A DNA stretch of 64,000 nucleotides from Bradyrhizobium sp. Ec3.3 (GCF_000472925.1 NZ_AXAS01000015.1:62001-126000), one strand, 5' to 3'; shown: positions 1 through 10,130, counted from the stretch's first letter. Numbers and translations are program-made. Notes: a model not told the origin generated them from the letters alone.

Positions 1-24
1 CGGAATCTCCGTCGTTGATCGTCG

Positions 25-867
25 TCAGCGCGACAGGAAGGTGTTGCTCCGTGTCTTGCGCGTGATGGCAAAGCCGCGCGCCACCATGTCTGCAATACAA
101 TCCTCGCGCCATTCGTTTTGTGACAGATGCTCGATCACGACAGCGCGGGGCCATAGCGATTGCGGCGCGTCGCGGAAGAAGCCGATCAGCACGCGGTCTT
201 CAAAGCCCTCGACGTCGATCTTGAGGGCATCGACCTTCGTGACGCCGGATTCCTCGAGGATGCGTATCAGCCGTAACGACGGCACTTTGATGGCCCTTGC
301 CGTCGCCGTGCCGGTCACGACATGGCTGGCGCCGAGATTGTCGCCGTCGGTCTCGATCATCAGCTCGCCGTCGGCATCGCCGGCCGCAGCCTGCACGAGG
401 CGGACCTGCATCGATCCCCGGGTCGATTCTTGGATCGATCCCGACGCCTGGTTGTTGAACGAGAGCCGCGCGAAGGTCATGGGATGCGGCTCGATTGCGA
501 CGATCCTGCCCTGCGCGCCGACATGGCGCGCCATCACCAGCGCGAAGGTGCCGACATTGGCGCCGACGTCGACGAACACCCCGCCGCTTGGTGTGTGCTG
601 CCGCAGGAACTCGAGCTCGTCGAGATTATAGTCGGGGTTGAACAGCGCACCGCGCTCGGTCGCGCTCGCCTGGTGATGGAAGCGGAACGAGGCGCCCTGA
701 TACTGCACGTCGACGGGACCCGCGCGCAGCAGGTTGACAAGCCGCGACAGCCACGGGCGGAACGCGCCGCGCTTCAGCCCGGAGCGGTGCGCAAGCGAAA
801 TGATCGCAGCTTGCGCCGCATTCGGCGCGAACGCGCCGAATGGCGCGGGGTCGGTATCGGGCGTCAA
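25..867 (-). CDS. FkbM family SAM-dependent methyltransferase
   Basis: Predicted S-adenosylmethionine-dependent O-methyltransferase of the FkbM (Methyltransf_21) type, 280 aa. The SAM-binding motif VFVDVGANVGTFAL is at residues 97-110, followed by the acidic-loop motif IEPHP at 125-129. The family motif KIDVEGFE is at 216-223. The first ~90 residues are a less conserved lead-in. The start is a TTG at 867 with GAGG about eight bases upstream; no better ATG keeps the whole domain. Members often methylate sugars or lipids of surface polysaccharides, but nothing nearby names the substrate. The divergence from vertical housekeeping neighbours cannot be judged here. Confidence 0.85.
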   Translation of the reverse strand: MTPDTDPAPFGAFAPNAAQAAIISLAHRSGLKRGAFRPWLSRLVNLLRAGPVDVQYQGASFRFHHQASATERGALFNPDYNLDELEFLRQHTPSGGVFVDVGANVGTFALVMARHVGAQGRIVAIEPHPMTFARLSFNNQASGSIQESTRGSMQVRLVQAAAGDADGELMIETDGDNLGASHVVTGTATARAIKVPSLRLIRILEESGVTKVDALKIDVEGFEDRVLIGFFRDAPQSLWPRAVVIEHLSQNEWREDCIADMVARGFAITRKTRSNTFLSR

Positions 868-929
868 GCAGAGGTCCTCGTTGCGAGCGGCGCATGCATA
901 GCCGGTTTTCCCCCCGACTCCAACGTCGC

Positions 930-2888
930 TCAGACCGCCTTTTTCGGTGCCGGCTTGCGTTGGCGCAGGAAGCTGCCGAGCAGCCGCCGCTTACCCCTGC
1001 GCGGGATGAGGTCGACGTCGCTCACGAGCCTGGCACCGCCCCTGTGCCGCTCCAGCACGATCTTGCGGCTATGAAAGGCCTCGAGTTCGGCGCGATGCGC
1101 CACGCTGACGATGGTCGCCTTCGGCAGTTCGTCCGTGACCATCTTCATCATCCTGTCCTGGCTCTTCTCGTCGAGCGCCGAGGTCGCCTCGTCAAGCACC
1201 ACGATGTCCGGGCTGTGCAGCAACAGCCGCGCGAAGGCGAGACGCTGCTTCTCGCCGCCGGACAGCGTCTGGTCCCATGGGCCCTCCTCCTCGATCTTCT
1301 CCTTGAGATGATCGAGGCCGACCTTGCGCAGGGCTGCGCAGATCTCATCGACCGTCCAGTCTTCGGCTGCGCCCGGATAGGCGACCGCGCGGCGCAAGCT
1401 CCCGGTCGGCACGTAGGGACGCTGCGGCAGCATGAAAAGCCGCCGGTCGGGATGGAGGTTGACGCTGCCACCACCCCATGGCCACAGGCCTGCGATCGCG
1501 CGCACCAGCGTGCTCTTTCCGGTGCCGGATTCGCCGGCCACCAGCAGCCGCTCGCCGGGCTCGATGACCACCTCGGTTTCGCCGACCACCGCGGTACCAT
1601 CGTCGAGCGTGACGGAGAGATCGCGCAGCTCCAGCATCGCATCATCGTCCGTATCGCCACGCTTGATACGCCCGATGCCGTCACCCTGCTCGGCGCGTTC
1701 GAGACCATCGAGCGACATCATCAGCGAGGCAATGCGCCGGGCGCAGGCGTTCCAGTCGGCCAGCGGCGGATAGTGGTCGACCAGCCAGCCGAACGCGCTC
1801 TGCACGATGGTGAAGGCGGAGGCGGCCTGCATCACCTGCCCGAGCGTCATGCTGGCGTCGAGGAATTTCGGTGCGCAGAGCAAGAGAGGGACCACGGGAG
1901 CAACAAGGCTCGAGCCCTGAGACACCAGGGTGGTGCGCATGTGCTGTCCAGCGAGCCGGGCCCATTGGCGCAAGACGTTGCTGAAGTTGCGGTCGATGCC
2001 GTCGCGCTCCTCCTCTTCGCCGCCGAGCAGCGCGATGCTCTCGCCGTTCTCGCGCACGCGCGTCAGCGTGTAGCGGAAGTCGGCCTCTGCCTGGTTCTTG
2101 TCCTCGGAGACCCTCACAAAACGCCGGCCGATCACTGCGATCGAACCCGAGGCAATCGCGGCATACACGACGGCGGCGATCACGAGGAAGCCGGGAATGG
2201 TGAGCGATGTGGCGCCGAGCCTGACCGTGAGCGCGCCGCCGATGGTCCAGAGCACGACGATGAAGGTCGCCGCCGACAGGAATGCCGCGGTCACGCCGGC
2301 GAGAAAGTCAACTGGTGAATCGGTGGCGATGCGCAGGTCTTCCGCAATCCGGTATTCGGGATTGTCGTGGTCGCCGCCGACCAAATTGAGCTGATAGTAG
2401 CGGCCATTGGCGAGCCATCGCGTCAGCACGCTTGCGGTGAGCCAGGCGCGCCAGCGGCGCTGGATGCGCATGCGCGCGAAGACCTGGGCCACCCCGAGCG
2501 CGACGCTGCCGAATGCGAGCGGAAAGAACACCGCTGTCAAATGGTAGACGGTGGAGGCGTCGCGCTGCTCGATCGCATCGAAGATCGCGCGATTCCAGAC
2601 GTTGATGCCGTACTGAAAGCCGACGGTGGCGACGATCAGGACGCCGAGCCCGATCGAGAACGGCCAGGCCAGCCGATCGCCATTTGGGCCCCAAAAGCCC
2701 CTTGCACTGATCCAGAAGCGGGTCAGCAGATAGTCTTTCCGCGCTTCCTCGATCTCCTCAGGCGATAGATCGGCGCCCGATTCGAGAATCTCCGGAGGCG
2801 GCGGAGCGACCTCCTCGTCGTTCTCGCCGGCGATCTCGATGATGGGCGGCTTCCTGCCCTTTTCGCGTTCGGCGGCCGGCTTTTGCAT
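930..2888 (-). CDS. ABC transporter with fused permease and ATPase domains (YddA/SbmA-like)
   Basis: Half-transporter of 652 aa with an N-terminal membrane domain (about residues 60-380, several hydrophobic helices, ABC_membrane_2 type) and a C-terminal nucleotide-binding domain. Walker A GESGTGKST lies near residue 453, the signature LSGGEKQRLAFARLL near 545, Walker B DIVVLDEATSALD soon after, and the switch His in VSVAHR. The first 60 residues are charged and Pro/Glu-rich, with no signal peptide. The family includes E. coli YddA and the BacA/SbmA relatives that move peptides or fatty acyl-CoA; the substrate here is unknown. It probably works as a homodimer in the inner membrane. The hybrid kinase upstream on the same strand ends about 60 bases before its start, so co-transcription is possible but unproven. 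Confidence 0.88.
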   Translation of the reverse strand: MQKPAAEREKGRKPPIIEIAGENDEEVAPPPPEILESGADLSPEEIEEARKDYLLTRFWISARGFWGPNGDRLAWPFSIGLGVLIVATVGFQYGINVWNRAIFDAIEQRDASTVYHLTAVFFPLAFGSVALGVAQVFARMRIQRRWRAWLTASVLTRWLANGRYYQLNLVGGDHDNPEYRIAEDLRIATDSPVDFLAGVTAAFLSAATFIVVLWTIGGALTVRLGATSLTIPGFLVIAAVVYAAIASGSIAVIGRRFVRVSEDKNQAEADFRYTLTRVRENGESIALLGGEEEERDGIDRNFSNVLRQWARLAGQHMRTTLVSQGSSLVAPVVPLLLCAPKFLDASMTLGQVMQAASAFTIVQSAFGWLVDHYPPLADWNACARRIASLMMSLDGLERAEQGDGIGRIKRGDTDDDAMLELRDLSVTLDDGTAVVGETEVVIEPGERLLVAGESGTGKSTLVRAIAGLWPWGGGSVNLHPDRRLFMLPQRPYVPTGSLRRAVAYPGAAEDWTVDEICAALRKVGLDHLKEKIEEEGPWDQTLSGGEKQRLAFARLLLHSPDIVVLDEATSALDEKSQDRMMKMVTDELPKATIVSVAHRAELEAFHSRKIVLERHRGGARLVSDVDLIPRRGKRRLLGSFLRQRKPAPKKAV

Positions 2889-2946
2889 TGCTGAACAACG
2901 CGAGGGAAATCAGCCGGTTCCTTCTGGCTTCAGCGGCTCGCGGAAG

Positions 2947-5085
2947 TCACTCCGCCGCTCCATCCCGCACGCGGCGCAGCCGTGCCGCCTTGTACAGCAC
3001 GCGCGACAGCGCCTCGATCGAGTAGGGCTTTTGCAGCAGTTCGAAGCCGAAGCTGCCGTCCTGCGCCAGCACGTGGCTGTAGCCGCTGGTGAGCACGATT
3101 GGCACGTCGATGCCGCGGTCGCGGATCGCGTGCGCGAGATCGAGGCCGGTCATGCCGGGCATCACCACGTCGGAGAACACCACGTCGAAGCGATCCGCGT
3201 CCACCGTCAGCTCGGCGAGCGCATCGCCGGCATTGTCGACCAGCGTGACGCTGTAGCCGAGCTCGGTGAGACCATCGGCGGCGAAATTGGCCACCTCGAT
3301 ATTGTCCTCGACGACCAGCACCGACATGCCGCTGCCAGCGAGTGCCGGTGCGGTGTCGGGCGCCTGCCGCTGCGGCAGCACCTCGGCGGGCACGCGCGGC
3401 AGATAGAGCGTGAAGGCGCTGCCGCGGCCGACCTCGCTCGCAACCGTCACCTCGCCGCCGGATTGCTTGACGAAGCCGAACACCTGCGACAGGCCGAGCC
3501 CGGTGCCGTGGCCGACCTGCTTGGTGGTGAAGAACGGCTCGAAGATGCGGCCGAGCTGGCTTATCGGGATGCCGGACCCGGTATCGGTGACCGTGACGGT
3601 GATGAAGCCATGGCTGCCGACGAGATGTGTCAGGCTGTCGGGAACGGCCGTCGCCGCCTCCACCGTGAACGTGATCCTGCCGCGGCCCTGCATCGCATCG
3701 CGCGCATTGACCGCCATATTGAACAGCGCCGTCTCGAACTGGCCGGCATCGGCGTTGACGAGAAAGGACGCCGCCGGCAGCCGCATCACGATCTCGATGG
3801 CCGGTCCCGTCAGCGTGGCGATCATGTCGCGCAGCGACTGCACGCGCGTGCCGACGTCGAACACCTCGGGCTTCAGCGTCTGCCGCCGTGCGAAGGCCAG
3901 GAGCTGCGAGGTCAGCTTTGCGGCGCGCGCGACCGCATCAGTGATGGCGTTGATGTAGCGCTGCCGCCTCTCCTCCGACAATTGCGGTCGGTTCAACAGG
4001 TCGATGGAGGCGCGGATCACGGTCAGCAGGTTATTGAAGTCGTGCGCCACGCCGCCGGTGAGCTGTCCGAGCGCCTCCAGGCGCTGGCTGTGCTTGAGTG
4101 CCTCCTCGGCGTCGCGCCGCCGTGCCGCTTCGGCCTGGAGGTTCTGCGTGCGCCGGAACGCCAGCGCGAGGATGAAGAAGAGCAGGGCGGTGGCAGGCAG
4201 ACCGAAAATCAGGTGCTGGCCCATGGTGGCGAGCCAGCGCGAACGGATCGCCGAGGTCTCGAGCCCCGCGCTGACATAGATCGGATATTCGGCGACGCGC
4301 TTGTAGCCGATGCGCCGCTCGATCCCGTCGGCGGGCCAGGCGATGGTCATCAGCCCGTGCGCGGGGCTCAGCGCGATCTTCCGGCCGACCGGCCCACCGG
4401 GGTCGAGCCGGACATCGCGATCGAGGTGCGGATAGTGCGCGAGCAGGACGCCGTCGGTCCGCCCCAGCGCGAAGAAGCTGCCGGGATCGCTGCCGATGCG
4501 CGCGTAGAAGCTCTCGAAATATTCGGGAAACACCGAGGCCTGGATCACGCCGATGAAGCTGCCGTCGTCGGACTCGCGGCGGCGGCTCATGCCGAAGAAG
4601 CGGGCGCCCTGGTAGGGCTGGCGCGGCGTCAGCGGCGTGCCGATGAAGGTGCCGATGGTCTGGTCGACATGGGCGTTGAAATAATCCCGGTCCGCGAAGC
4701 TGACCTGCGGCGCCGGCGACAACAGGCTGTTGACCAGCGCATGGCCCTGCGCATCGAAGATCCAGACAGATTTGAGCTGCGGCAGCGAATCGGTCAGCCG
4801 CTTCAGGCGAAGATGCAGCGCCCCCTCGCGCGACCGGATGGCCTCGTCCGAAAGGCCGCGCACCACCTCGTTGAGCTCGGCGAGGCTGCGATCGATGGTC
4901 TCGAACACCTTGAGCGCATGCTCATGGGCGACGTCGAGCGTGCGCTCGATCTCGCGGTCGGCGATGTCGTTGGTCGAATGATAGGAGATCGCCGAGGCGA
5001 TGATGAACAGCGCAATCGGCAGCGCCAGGGATGCCGCCATCATCCACTGCAGCAGTTTCAACGAATTGCGTTGCGCACCCTGCAC
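2947..5085 (-). CDS. hybrid sensor histidine kinase with C-terminal receiver domain
   Basis: 712-aa membrane sensor kinase. An N-terminal helix (about residues 14-35) and a second at about 275-300 bracket a periplasmic sensing region resembling a double-Cache domain. The HisKA box contains GGVAHDFNNLLTVIRAS with the phospho-accepting His at about residue 348. The ATPase domain carries the N box NMAVNARDAM and the G2 motif GTGLGLSQVFGF. A receiver domain follows, with the acidic pair VVED and the phospho-acceptor Asp at about 639 in FSDVVMPGMTG. No cognate DNA-binding regulator is adjacent, so the internal receiver may relay to a distant partner. The ligand is unknown. Start chosen at the ATG directly before the first membrane helix. 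Confidence 0.9.
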   Translation of the reverse strand: MQGAQRNSLKLLQWMMAASLALPIALFIIASAISYHSTNDIADREIERTLDVAHEHALKVFETIDRSLAELNEVVRGLSDEAIRSREGALHLRLKRLTDSLPQLKSVWIFDAQGHALVNSLLSPAPQVSFADRDYFNAHVDQTIGTFIGTPLTPRQPYQGARFFGMSRRRESDDGSFIGVIQASVFPEYFESFYARIGSDPGSFFALGRTDGVLLAHYPHLDRDVRLDPGGPVGRKIALSPAHGLMTIAWPADGIERRIGYKRVAEYPIYVSAGLETSAIRSRWLATMGQHLIFGLPATALLFFILALAFRRTQNLQAEAARRRDAEEALKHSQRLEALGQLTGGVAHDFNNLLTVIRASIDLLNRPQLSEERRQRYINAITDAVARAAKLTSQLLAFARRQTLKPEVFDVGTRVQSLRDMIATLTGPAIEIVMRLPAASFLVNADAGQFETALFNMAVNARDAMQGRGRITFTVEAATAVPDSLTHLVGSHGFITVTVTDTGSGIPISQLGRIFEPFFTTKQVGHGTGLGLSQVFGFVKQSGGEVTVASEVGRGSAFTLYLPRVPAEVLPQRQAPDTAPALAGSGMSVLVVEDNIEVANFAADGLTELGYSVTLVDNAGDALAELTVDADRFDVVFSDVVMPGMTGLDLAHAIRDRGIDVPIVLTSGYSHVLAQDGSFGFELLQKPYSIEALSRVLYKAARLRRVRDGAAE

Positions 5086-5280
5086 AGTCGCTCCTGACCC
5101 GGAACGAAGCTTACTTGAATTTCCCGCAGGGAAGGAAGTGGCTTGTGATGGGAACCTTTGGTTGCGGCCGGCGCGTCGCCGCCCGCGAAGGATGCGCCAG
5201 TAGCAATCCTGAGCTAAGCTACTATAGGTAGCAATACGGCCGCGGCCATGCCCGGCCGCCGCCGATGCATAAAAGTTCGC

Positions 5281-6063
5281 TTAAACTTGCCGCTCGACGA
5301 GCTTCAGCTTCAGCTCGGCGATCGCCTCTGCGGGGTTGAGGCCTTTCGGACAGGCCTTGGCGCAGTTCATGATGGTGTGGCAGCGATAGAGCCGGAACGG
5401 GTCCTCGAGATTGTCGAGCCGTTCGCCGGTCGCCTCATCGCGCGAATCGGACACCCAGCGGTTGGCCTGGAGCAGGGCGGCGGGGCCGAGATAGCGCTCG
5501 CTGTTCCACCAATAGCTCGGGCAGGAGGTCGAGCAGCAGGCGCAGAGGATGCACTCGTAGAGGCCATCGAGCTTCTCGCGGTCCTCGTGGCTCTGGCGCC
5601 ATTCCTTCTGCGGCGTTGGCGAAGTCGTCTTCAGCCACGGCTCGACGGAGGCATACTGCGCGTAGAAATTGGTGAGGTCGGGGACGAGATCCTTCACCAC
5701 CGGCTGGTGCGGCAGCGGGTTGATCTTCACCGCGCCGTCCTTCACGTCGTGCATCGAGCGGGTGCAGGCGAGCGTGTTCTGGCCGTCGATGTTCATGGCG
5801 CAGGAACCGCAGACGCCCTCGCGGCAGGAACGGCGGAAGGTCAGCGACGGGTCGATGTGGTTCTTGATCCAGATCAGGCCGTCCAGCACCATCGGACCGC
5901 AGTCGTTGGTGTCGACGTAATAGGTGTCGACGCTCGGGTTCTTGCCGTCGTCCGGGTTCCAGCGATAGACGCGGAATTCGCGCAAGTCCGTCGCGCCCGC
6001 GGGCTTCGGCCAGGTCTTGCCGCCGGTGATCTTCGAGTTCTTCGGAAGTGCGAATTCAACCAT
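5281..6063 (-). CDS. sdhB: succinate dehydrogenase iron-sulfur subunit
   Basis: Iron-sulfur subunit of complex II (260 aa, usual length). It carries electrons from the flavin of SdhA to ubiquinone. The [2Fe-2S] ligands are C80, C85, C88 and C100 in CREGVCGSC...C. The C-terminal ferredoxin domain holds the CxxCxxCxxxCP cluster at 171-181 and the three cysteines 228, 234 and 238 for the [3Fe-4S] and [4Fe-4S] centres. It is the last gene of sdhC-sdhD-sdhA-sdhB and starts 24 bases after the sdhA stop. Identification is certain. Confidence 0.98.
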   Translation of the reverse strand: MVEFALPKNSKITGGKTWPKPAGATDLREFRVYRWNPDDGKNPSVDTYYVDTNDCGPMVLDGLIWIKNHIDPSLTFRRSCREGVCGSCAMNIDGQNTLACTRSMHDVKDGAVKINPLPHQPVVKDLVPDLTNFYAQYASVEPWLKTTSPTPQKEWRQSHEDREKLDGLYECILCACCSTSCPSYWWNSERYLGPAALLQANRWVSDSRDEATGERLDNLEDPFRLYRCHTIMNCAKACPKGLNPAEAIAELKLKLVERQV

Positions 6064-6087
6064 TTTCGATCAGGCCTTCGCTTTCGC

Positions 6088-7923
6088 TCAGTACACGCGC
6101 GCCTTCGGCGGGATGTACTGGACGTCGTTGGTCATGGTGTAGTTGTGCACCGGGCGGTAGTCGATCGTGACCTTGGCGGCATCGTCGAGCCAGGCCAGCG
6201 TGTGCTTCATCCAGTTCTTGTCGTCACGCTCGGAATAATCCTCGCGGGCATGCGCGCCGCGGCTCTCGGTGCGGTTGGCGGCCGAGTTCATCGTCACCAC
6301 CGCCTGCGAGATCAGATTGTCGAACTCGAGCGTCTCGACGAGGTCCGAATTCCACACCAGCGAGCGGTCGGACACCGCGATGTCGGTGATGCCGCTGTGG
6401 ACCTTCTGGATCAGGTTCTGGCCTTCGCTCAGAACCTCGCCGGTGCGGAACACCGCGCAATTGTTCTGCATCACGTGTTGCATGCCCTCGCGCAGCTTCG
6501 CGGTCGGCGTGCCGCCGGAGGCGTAGCGGTAATGATCGAGGCGGCCGAGCGACTGCTCGGCGGAGTTCGCCGGCAGCTCCGGCTGCTTGCCGTTGGCGGT
6601 GAGCTTCTCGGCGCAGCGCAGCGCCGCGGCGCGGCCGAACACCACGAGGTCGATCAGCGAGTTGGAGCCGAGACGGTTGGCGCCGTGCACCGAGACGCAG
6701 GCGGCTTCGCCGATCGCCATCAGGCCCGGTATCACGGCGTTGTCGTCGCCATCCTTCTTGGTCAGCACCTCGCCGTGATAATTCGTCGGGATGCCGCCCA
6801 TGTTGTAGTGGACGGTCGGCACGATCGGGATCGGCTCGCGGGTCACGTCGACATTGGCGAAGATCTTTGCCGATTCGGAAATACCCGGCAGCCGCTCCTG
6901 CAGGACCTTCGGATCGAGATGGTCGAGATGCAGGAAGATGTGGTCCTTCTTCTTGCCGACGCCGCGCCCCTCGCGGATTTCGATGGTCATCGCGCGCGAG
7001 ACGACGTCGCGCGAGGCGAGGTCCTTGGCCGACGGCGCGTAGCGCTCCATGAAGCGCTCGCCTTCGGAGTTGACGAGATAGCCGCCCTCGCCGCGCGCGC
7101 CTTCGGTGACGAGACAGCCCGAACCGTAGATGCCGGTCGGGTGGAACTGCACGAACTCCATGTCCTGGAGCGGCAGGCCGGCACGCAGCACCATGCCGCC
7201 GCCGTCGCCGGTGCAGGTATGGGCCGAGGTGCAGGAGGCGTAGGCGCGGCCATAACCGCCGGTCGCCAAAATCGTGGTCTGGGCGCGGAAGCGATGCAGC
7301 GTGCCGTCATCGAGCTTCAGCGCGATCACGCCGCGGCAGGCGCCCTGGTCGTCCATGATCAGGTCGATGGCGAAGAACTCGATGAAGAATTCTGCCGCAT
7401 GGCGGAGCGACTGGCCGTACATCGTGTGCAGCATGGCGTGACCGGTGCGGTCGGCGGCCGCGCAGGTGCGCTGCGCCTGGCCCTTACCGTAGTCCATGGT
7501 CATGCCGCCGAACGGGCGCTGATAGATCTTGCCGTCCTCGGTGCGCGAGAACGGCACGCCCCAGTGCTCGAGCTCGTAAACGGCTTCCGGCGCGTGGCGC
7601 ACCATGTATTCGATCGCGTCCTGGTCGCCCAGCCAGTCCGACCCCTTCACGGTGTCGTACATATGCCAGCGCCAGTCGTCCTTGTGCATGTTGCCGAGCG
7701 AAGCGGAGATGCCGCCCTGCGCCGCGACGGTGTGCGAGCGCGTCGGGAACACTTTGGTGATGCAGGCCGTGCGCAGGCCCGCCTCGCTGCAGCCGACGAC
7801 GGCGCGCAGGCCCGCACCGCCCGCGCCGACCACGACGACGTCATAGGTATGGTCTTCGATCGGATAGGCTTTTCCGTTGGTGGCGGGAGCGCCGCTGCCC
7901 TTGCCATTCGTGGTGGCGGCCAT
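6088..7923 (-). CDS. sdhA: succinate dehydrogenase flavoprotein subunit
   Basis: Catalytic flavoprotein of complex II (611 aa). It oxidises succinate to fumarate on the cytoplasmic face of the membrane. The dinucleotide-binding GAGGAG is at 33-38. His64 in [10 protein letters not shown] is the residue expected to bind FAD covalently. The active-site stretch [19 protein letters not shown] lies around residues 255-275, and the FAD-contact motif [10 protein letters not shown] later in the protein. The first ~20 residues are a poorly conserved Gly/Ala/Asn-rich extension. It sits 3 bases after sdhD and 24 before sdhB, which indicates one transcript. Confidence 0.98.
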   Translation of the reverse strand: MAATTNGKGSGAPATNGKAYPIEDHTYDVVVVGAGGAGLRAVVGCSEAGLRTACITKVFPTRSHTVAAQGGISASLGNMHKDDWRWHMYDTVKGSDWLGDQDAIEYMVRHAPEAVYELEHWGVPFSRTEDGKIYQRPFGGMTMDYGKGQAQRTCAAADRTGHAMLHTMYGQSLRHAAEFFIEFFAIDLIMDDQGACRGVIALKLDDGTLHRFRAQTTILATGGYGRAYASCTSAHTCTGDGGGMVLRAGLPLQDMEFVQFHPTGIYGSGCLVTEGARGEGGYLVNSEGERFMERYAPSAKDLASRDVVSRAMTIEIREGRGVGKKKDHIFLHLDHLDPKVLQERLPGISESAKIFANVDVTREPIPIVPTVHYNMGGIPTNYHGEVLTKKDGDDNAVIPGLMAIGEAACVSVHGANRLGSNSLIDLVVFGRAAALRCAEKLTANGKQPELPANSAEQSLGRLDHYRYASGGTPTAKLREGMQHVMQNNCAVFRTGEVLSEGQNLIQKVHSGITDIAVSDRSLVWNSDLVETLEFDNLISQAVVTMNSAANRTESRGAHAREDYSERDDKNWMKHTLAWLDDAAKVTIDYRPVHNYTMTNDVQYIPPKARVY

Positions 7924-7926
7924 GGG

Positions 7927-8331
7927 TTACACTCCGGATGACAGCTTGAGGATCGCGTAGGTCGAGGCGAGCGCCACCGCGATCGAGAAGAAGTTGTTGA
8001 GCATGACCGCAACGAGCTTCAGCTTCTCGTTGTGGACGTAGTCCTCGATCACGACCTGCATGCCGATCTTCATGTGCCAGGCGCTGGCGAAGATGAAGAG
8101 CAAGAGGATCAGCGCGATCGGCAGCGAGCCGAGGATCACCTTGGCTCCGGCCTGGTTGCTGCCGAGCAGCATCATGACGACCACGATCACAGGCAGCATC
8201 AACAGCGTCATCGCGACGCCGGTGAGGCGCTGGCGCCAGAAGTCAGACGTGCCCGAATGCGCGGCGCCGAGGTTGCGGACGCGGCTGAGCGGCGTGCGCA
8301 TGCTGCGCTTGGGTGTATCGGGCGTGCTCAT
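7927..8331 (-). CDS. sdhD: succinate dehydrogenase hydrophobic membrane anchor subunit
   Basis: 134-aa membrane anchor with three predicted transmembrane helices (about residues 37-55, 65-88, 105-128). With SdhC it holds SdhAB on the membrane and forms the ubiquinone and haem b sites. The segment SAWHMKIGMQVVIEDYVH contains the conserved His and Asp-Tyr of the family. Its start overlaps the sdhC stop by four bases (ATGA), a sign of translational coupling. It lies directly before sdhA. Confidence 0.95.
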   Translation of the reverse strand: MSTPDTPKRSMRTPLSRVRNLGAAHSGTSDFWRQRLTGVAMTLLMLPVIVVVMMLLGSNQAGAKVILGSLPIALILLLFIFASAWHMKIGMQVVIEDYVHNEKLKLVAVMLNNFFSIAVALASTYAILKLSSGV

Positions 8332-8726
8332 CGTCCGCCTCCGATCGCGTAGGCAATGATCCAGATCAGGACAGTGAGCGAGATGCCACCGATCAGCGCG
8401 CCCCAGGTCAGGGCCTCGCGCTCATTGGCCTTGAAGCCGTAGCCGAGGTCCCAGACGAAATGCCTGATGCCGCTGAGCATGTGATGCATCAGGGCCCAGG
8501 TGTAGCCGAACACGATGAGACGGCCGAAGAAGCTGCCGGTGAAGGCCTGCACATTGCCGTAGGCCCCCGGGCCCGACGCCGCCGCAATCAGCCACCAGGC
8601 GAGCAGAACCGTTCCAAAATAGAGCGCGATACCGGTGGCGCGGTGGACGATGGATAGCGCCATCGTCAGCGTCCAGCGGTAGACTTGCAGGTGTGGTGAA
8701 AGCGGTCGTTCGATCCGTGCGGTCAT
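8328..8726 (-). CDS. sdhC: succinate dehydrogenase cytochrome b556 subunit
   Basis: Cytochrome b subunit of complex II, 132 aa with three transmembrane helices. N-terminal family motif RPLSPHLQVY is followed by SIVHRATGIAL (quinone-site Ser and Arg). HHMLSGIRHFVWD contains the haem-ligand His. I place the start at the ATG of MTARIERPLSPH, because the 11 residues encoded from an earlier in-frame ATG (8759) are not typical of the family. Neither ATG has a strong ribosome binding site. First gene of the sdh operon; its promoter should lie in the 8.73-8.93 kb interval. Confidence 0.93.
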   Translation of the reverse strand: MTARIERPLSPHLQVYRWTLTMALSIVHRATGIALYFGTVLLAWWLIAAASGPGAYGNVQAFTGSFFGRLIVFGYTWALMHHMLSGIRHFVWDLGYGFKANEREALTWGALIGGISLTVLIWIIAYAIGGGR

Positions 8727-8931
8727 GGGCGGCTTTGGTGTTTTATTGCGGCCCAGCATGGGGCGCGCGGGGATCGCGAAAGGTCGGCCCTATTTACGGA
8801 GTCGAATCTATCCACGCAATCACCAAATCGCCATAAAGCGAACCAGCGTTCAGCTCTAGAGGGATCACGAAGCAAGGCTGATCAGGAGCTTGGTATACCA
8901 GAACGACATCGGGATGTTGAAGAGCTGAATC

Positions 8932-9087
8932 TTACGCCGTTTCTTGGGGGCCTCGCTTCGCGACTTGAAATCGCAAGAGGATCGTCCTCACGCGAACCAG
9001 TCCGTTCATGCCGAAAAGCGCGGCCAAAGCGACCTGGGGCGGAACCGCGAAGAAGCCTGCCGCGCCTGCCGCTTGAGCTGTTTTCAC
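8932..9087 (-). other. possible small open reading frame in the sdhC/permease intergenic region
   Basis: Candidate only. A GTG at 9087 (in-frame ATG at 9096) is preceded by a GGAGG box about ten bases upstream. It opens a ~51-codon frame whose N-terminal part is Ala-rich (QAAGAAGFFAVPPQVALAAL), like a leader or membrane segment. Just past its stop, another minus-strand frame (8865-8985, no start codon) encodes the hydrophobic segment FNIPMSFWYTKLLIS. The two could be one small membrane-protein gene broken by a frameshift. There is no homology evidence from sequence reading alone. The rest of the ~530-bp gap between sdhC and the permease shows nothing recognisable. Confidence 0.25.
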
Positions 9088-9255
9088 GTCCGTCATCCCT
9101 CCAAGGCGCTTCCGATATGCGTGCCCTGCATCCCGCGCCTGTCGCTACCCGCTGACGACCACGAGCGAGATAGCCTAGAAGTTGCGGACGCGTCGCGCTT
9201 CGTCCGGGTGCATCGACCTGGGGGGTCGTGGCTCACGTGCCGGGATACGATTCGC

Positions 9256-10116
9256 GTGACTGCAGGTCTCACTCTCCAGGACATCGTCGAGCTGGCGCTG
9301 CTGCTCATCGCGGTCGGCGCGCTCTCCGGCTTTCTCGCCGGCGTGTTCGGCATCGGCGGCGGCGCGATCCTGGTCCCCGTGTTCTACGAATGCTTCCGCA
9401 TCGCCGGCGTGCCGCTGGAGGTGCGGATGCCGCTCTGCGTCGGCACCTCGCTTGCGGTCATCATCCCGACATCGATCCGCTCGTTCCAGGCGCATTACGA
9501 GCGCGGCGCGGTCGACATGGCGGTCCTGCGCGTCTGGTGGCTGCCGATCGTCATCGGCGTCATCGCCGGCAGCGTGGTTGCGCGCTACGCGCCGGAGCGG
9601 CTGTTCAAGATCGTCTTCGTCGCCGTCGCTTATTCCGCCGCGGCGCGGCTCATTTTCGCGCGCGAGACCTGGAAGTTCGGTGACGACCTGCCGAAAGGGC
9701 CGCTGATGCGCGCTTACGGCTTTCTGGTCGGCATCCTCTCGACGCTGATGGGAATCGGCGGCGGCCTGTTCTCCAATTTGCTGATGACGTTCTACGGCCG
9801 CCCGATCCATCAGGCGGTCGCGACCTCCTCGGCGCTCGCGGTGCTGATCTCGATCCCCGGCGCGCTCGGCTACATCTATGCCGGCTGGCCGGCGGCGGCG
9901 CGTTTTCCCGAGGTCGCAGCGCTGCAATGGCCGGTCGCGCTCGGCTATGTCTCGCTGATCGGCACCGTGCTGGTGATGCCAATGAGCCTCGTCACCGCAC
10001 CGCTCGGTGTGAAAGCCGCGCATGCGATGTCAAAGCGCACGCTGGAGACCGCGTTCGGCTGCTATCTCTTCATCGTGGGCAGCCGGTTTGTGCTGAGTTT
10101 GCTGGGTGGGCAATAA
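9256..10116 (+). CDS. sulfite exporter TauE/SafE family membrane protein
   Basis: Polytopic membrane protein of about 286 aa with roughly eight hydrophobic helices. It shows the two family repeats, each beginning with a glycine-rich turn: GVFGIGGGAILVP and MGIGGGLFSNLL. TauE/SafE proteins are proposed to export sulfite, sulfonates or other organic anions. The open frame extends upstream to 8944, but the upstream residues are polar and unlike the family. I take GTG 9256 (VTAGLTLQDIVELAL) as the start, just before the first helix. The gene is monocistronic; a palindromic repeat follows its stop. Confidence 0.85.
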   Translation: MTAGLTLQDIVELALLLIAVGALSGFLAGVFGIGGGAILVPVFYECFRIAGVPLEVRMPLCVGTSLAVIIPTSIRSFQAHYERGAVDMAVLRVWWLPIVIGVIAGSVVARYAPERLFKIVFVAVAYSAAARLIFARETWKFGDDLPKGPLMRAYGFLVGILSTLMGIGGGLFSNLLMTFYGRPIHQAVATSSALAVLISIPGALGYIYAGWPAAARFPEVAALQWPVALGYVSLIGTVLVMPMSLVTAPLGVKAAHAMSKRTLETAFGCYLFIVGSRFVLSLLGGQ

Positions 10117-10130
10117 GCGCTGCACATTCC

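Noticed and set aside
2839..5097. Open reading frame of about 750 codons on the plus strand
   Set aside because: Antisense shadow of the hybrid sensor kinase; the minus-strand frame has all kinase and receiver motifs.
5248..7941. Open reading frame of almost 900 codons on the plus strand
   Set aside because: It is the exact antisense of sdhA and sdhB, with an Arg/Ala/Val/His-rich composition and no domain. It arises from high third-position GC in the real genes.
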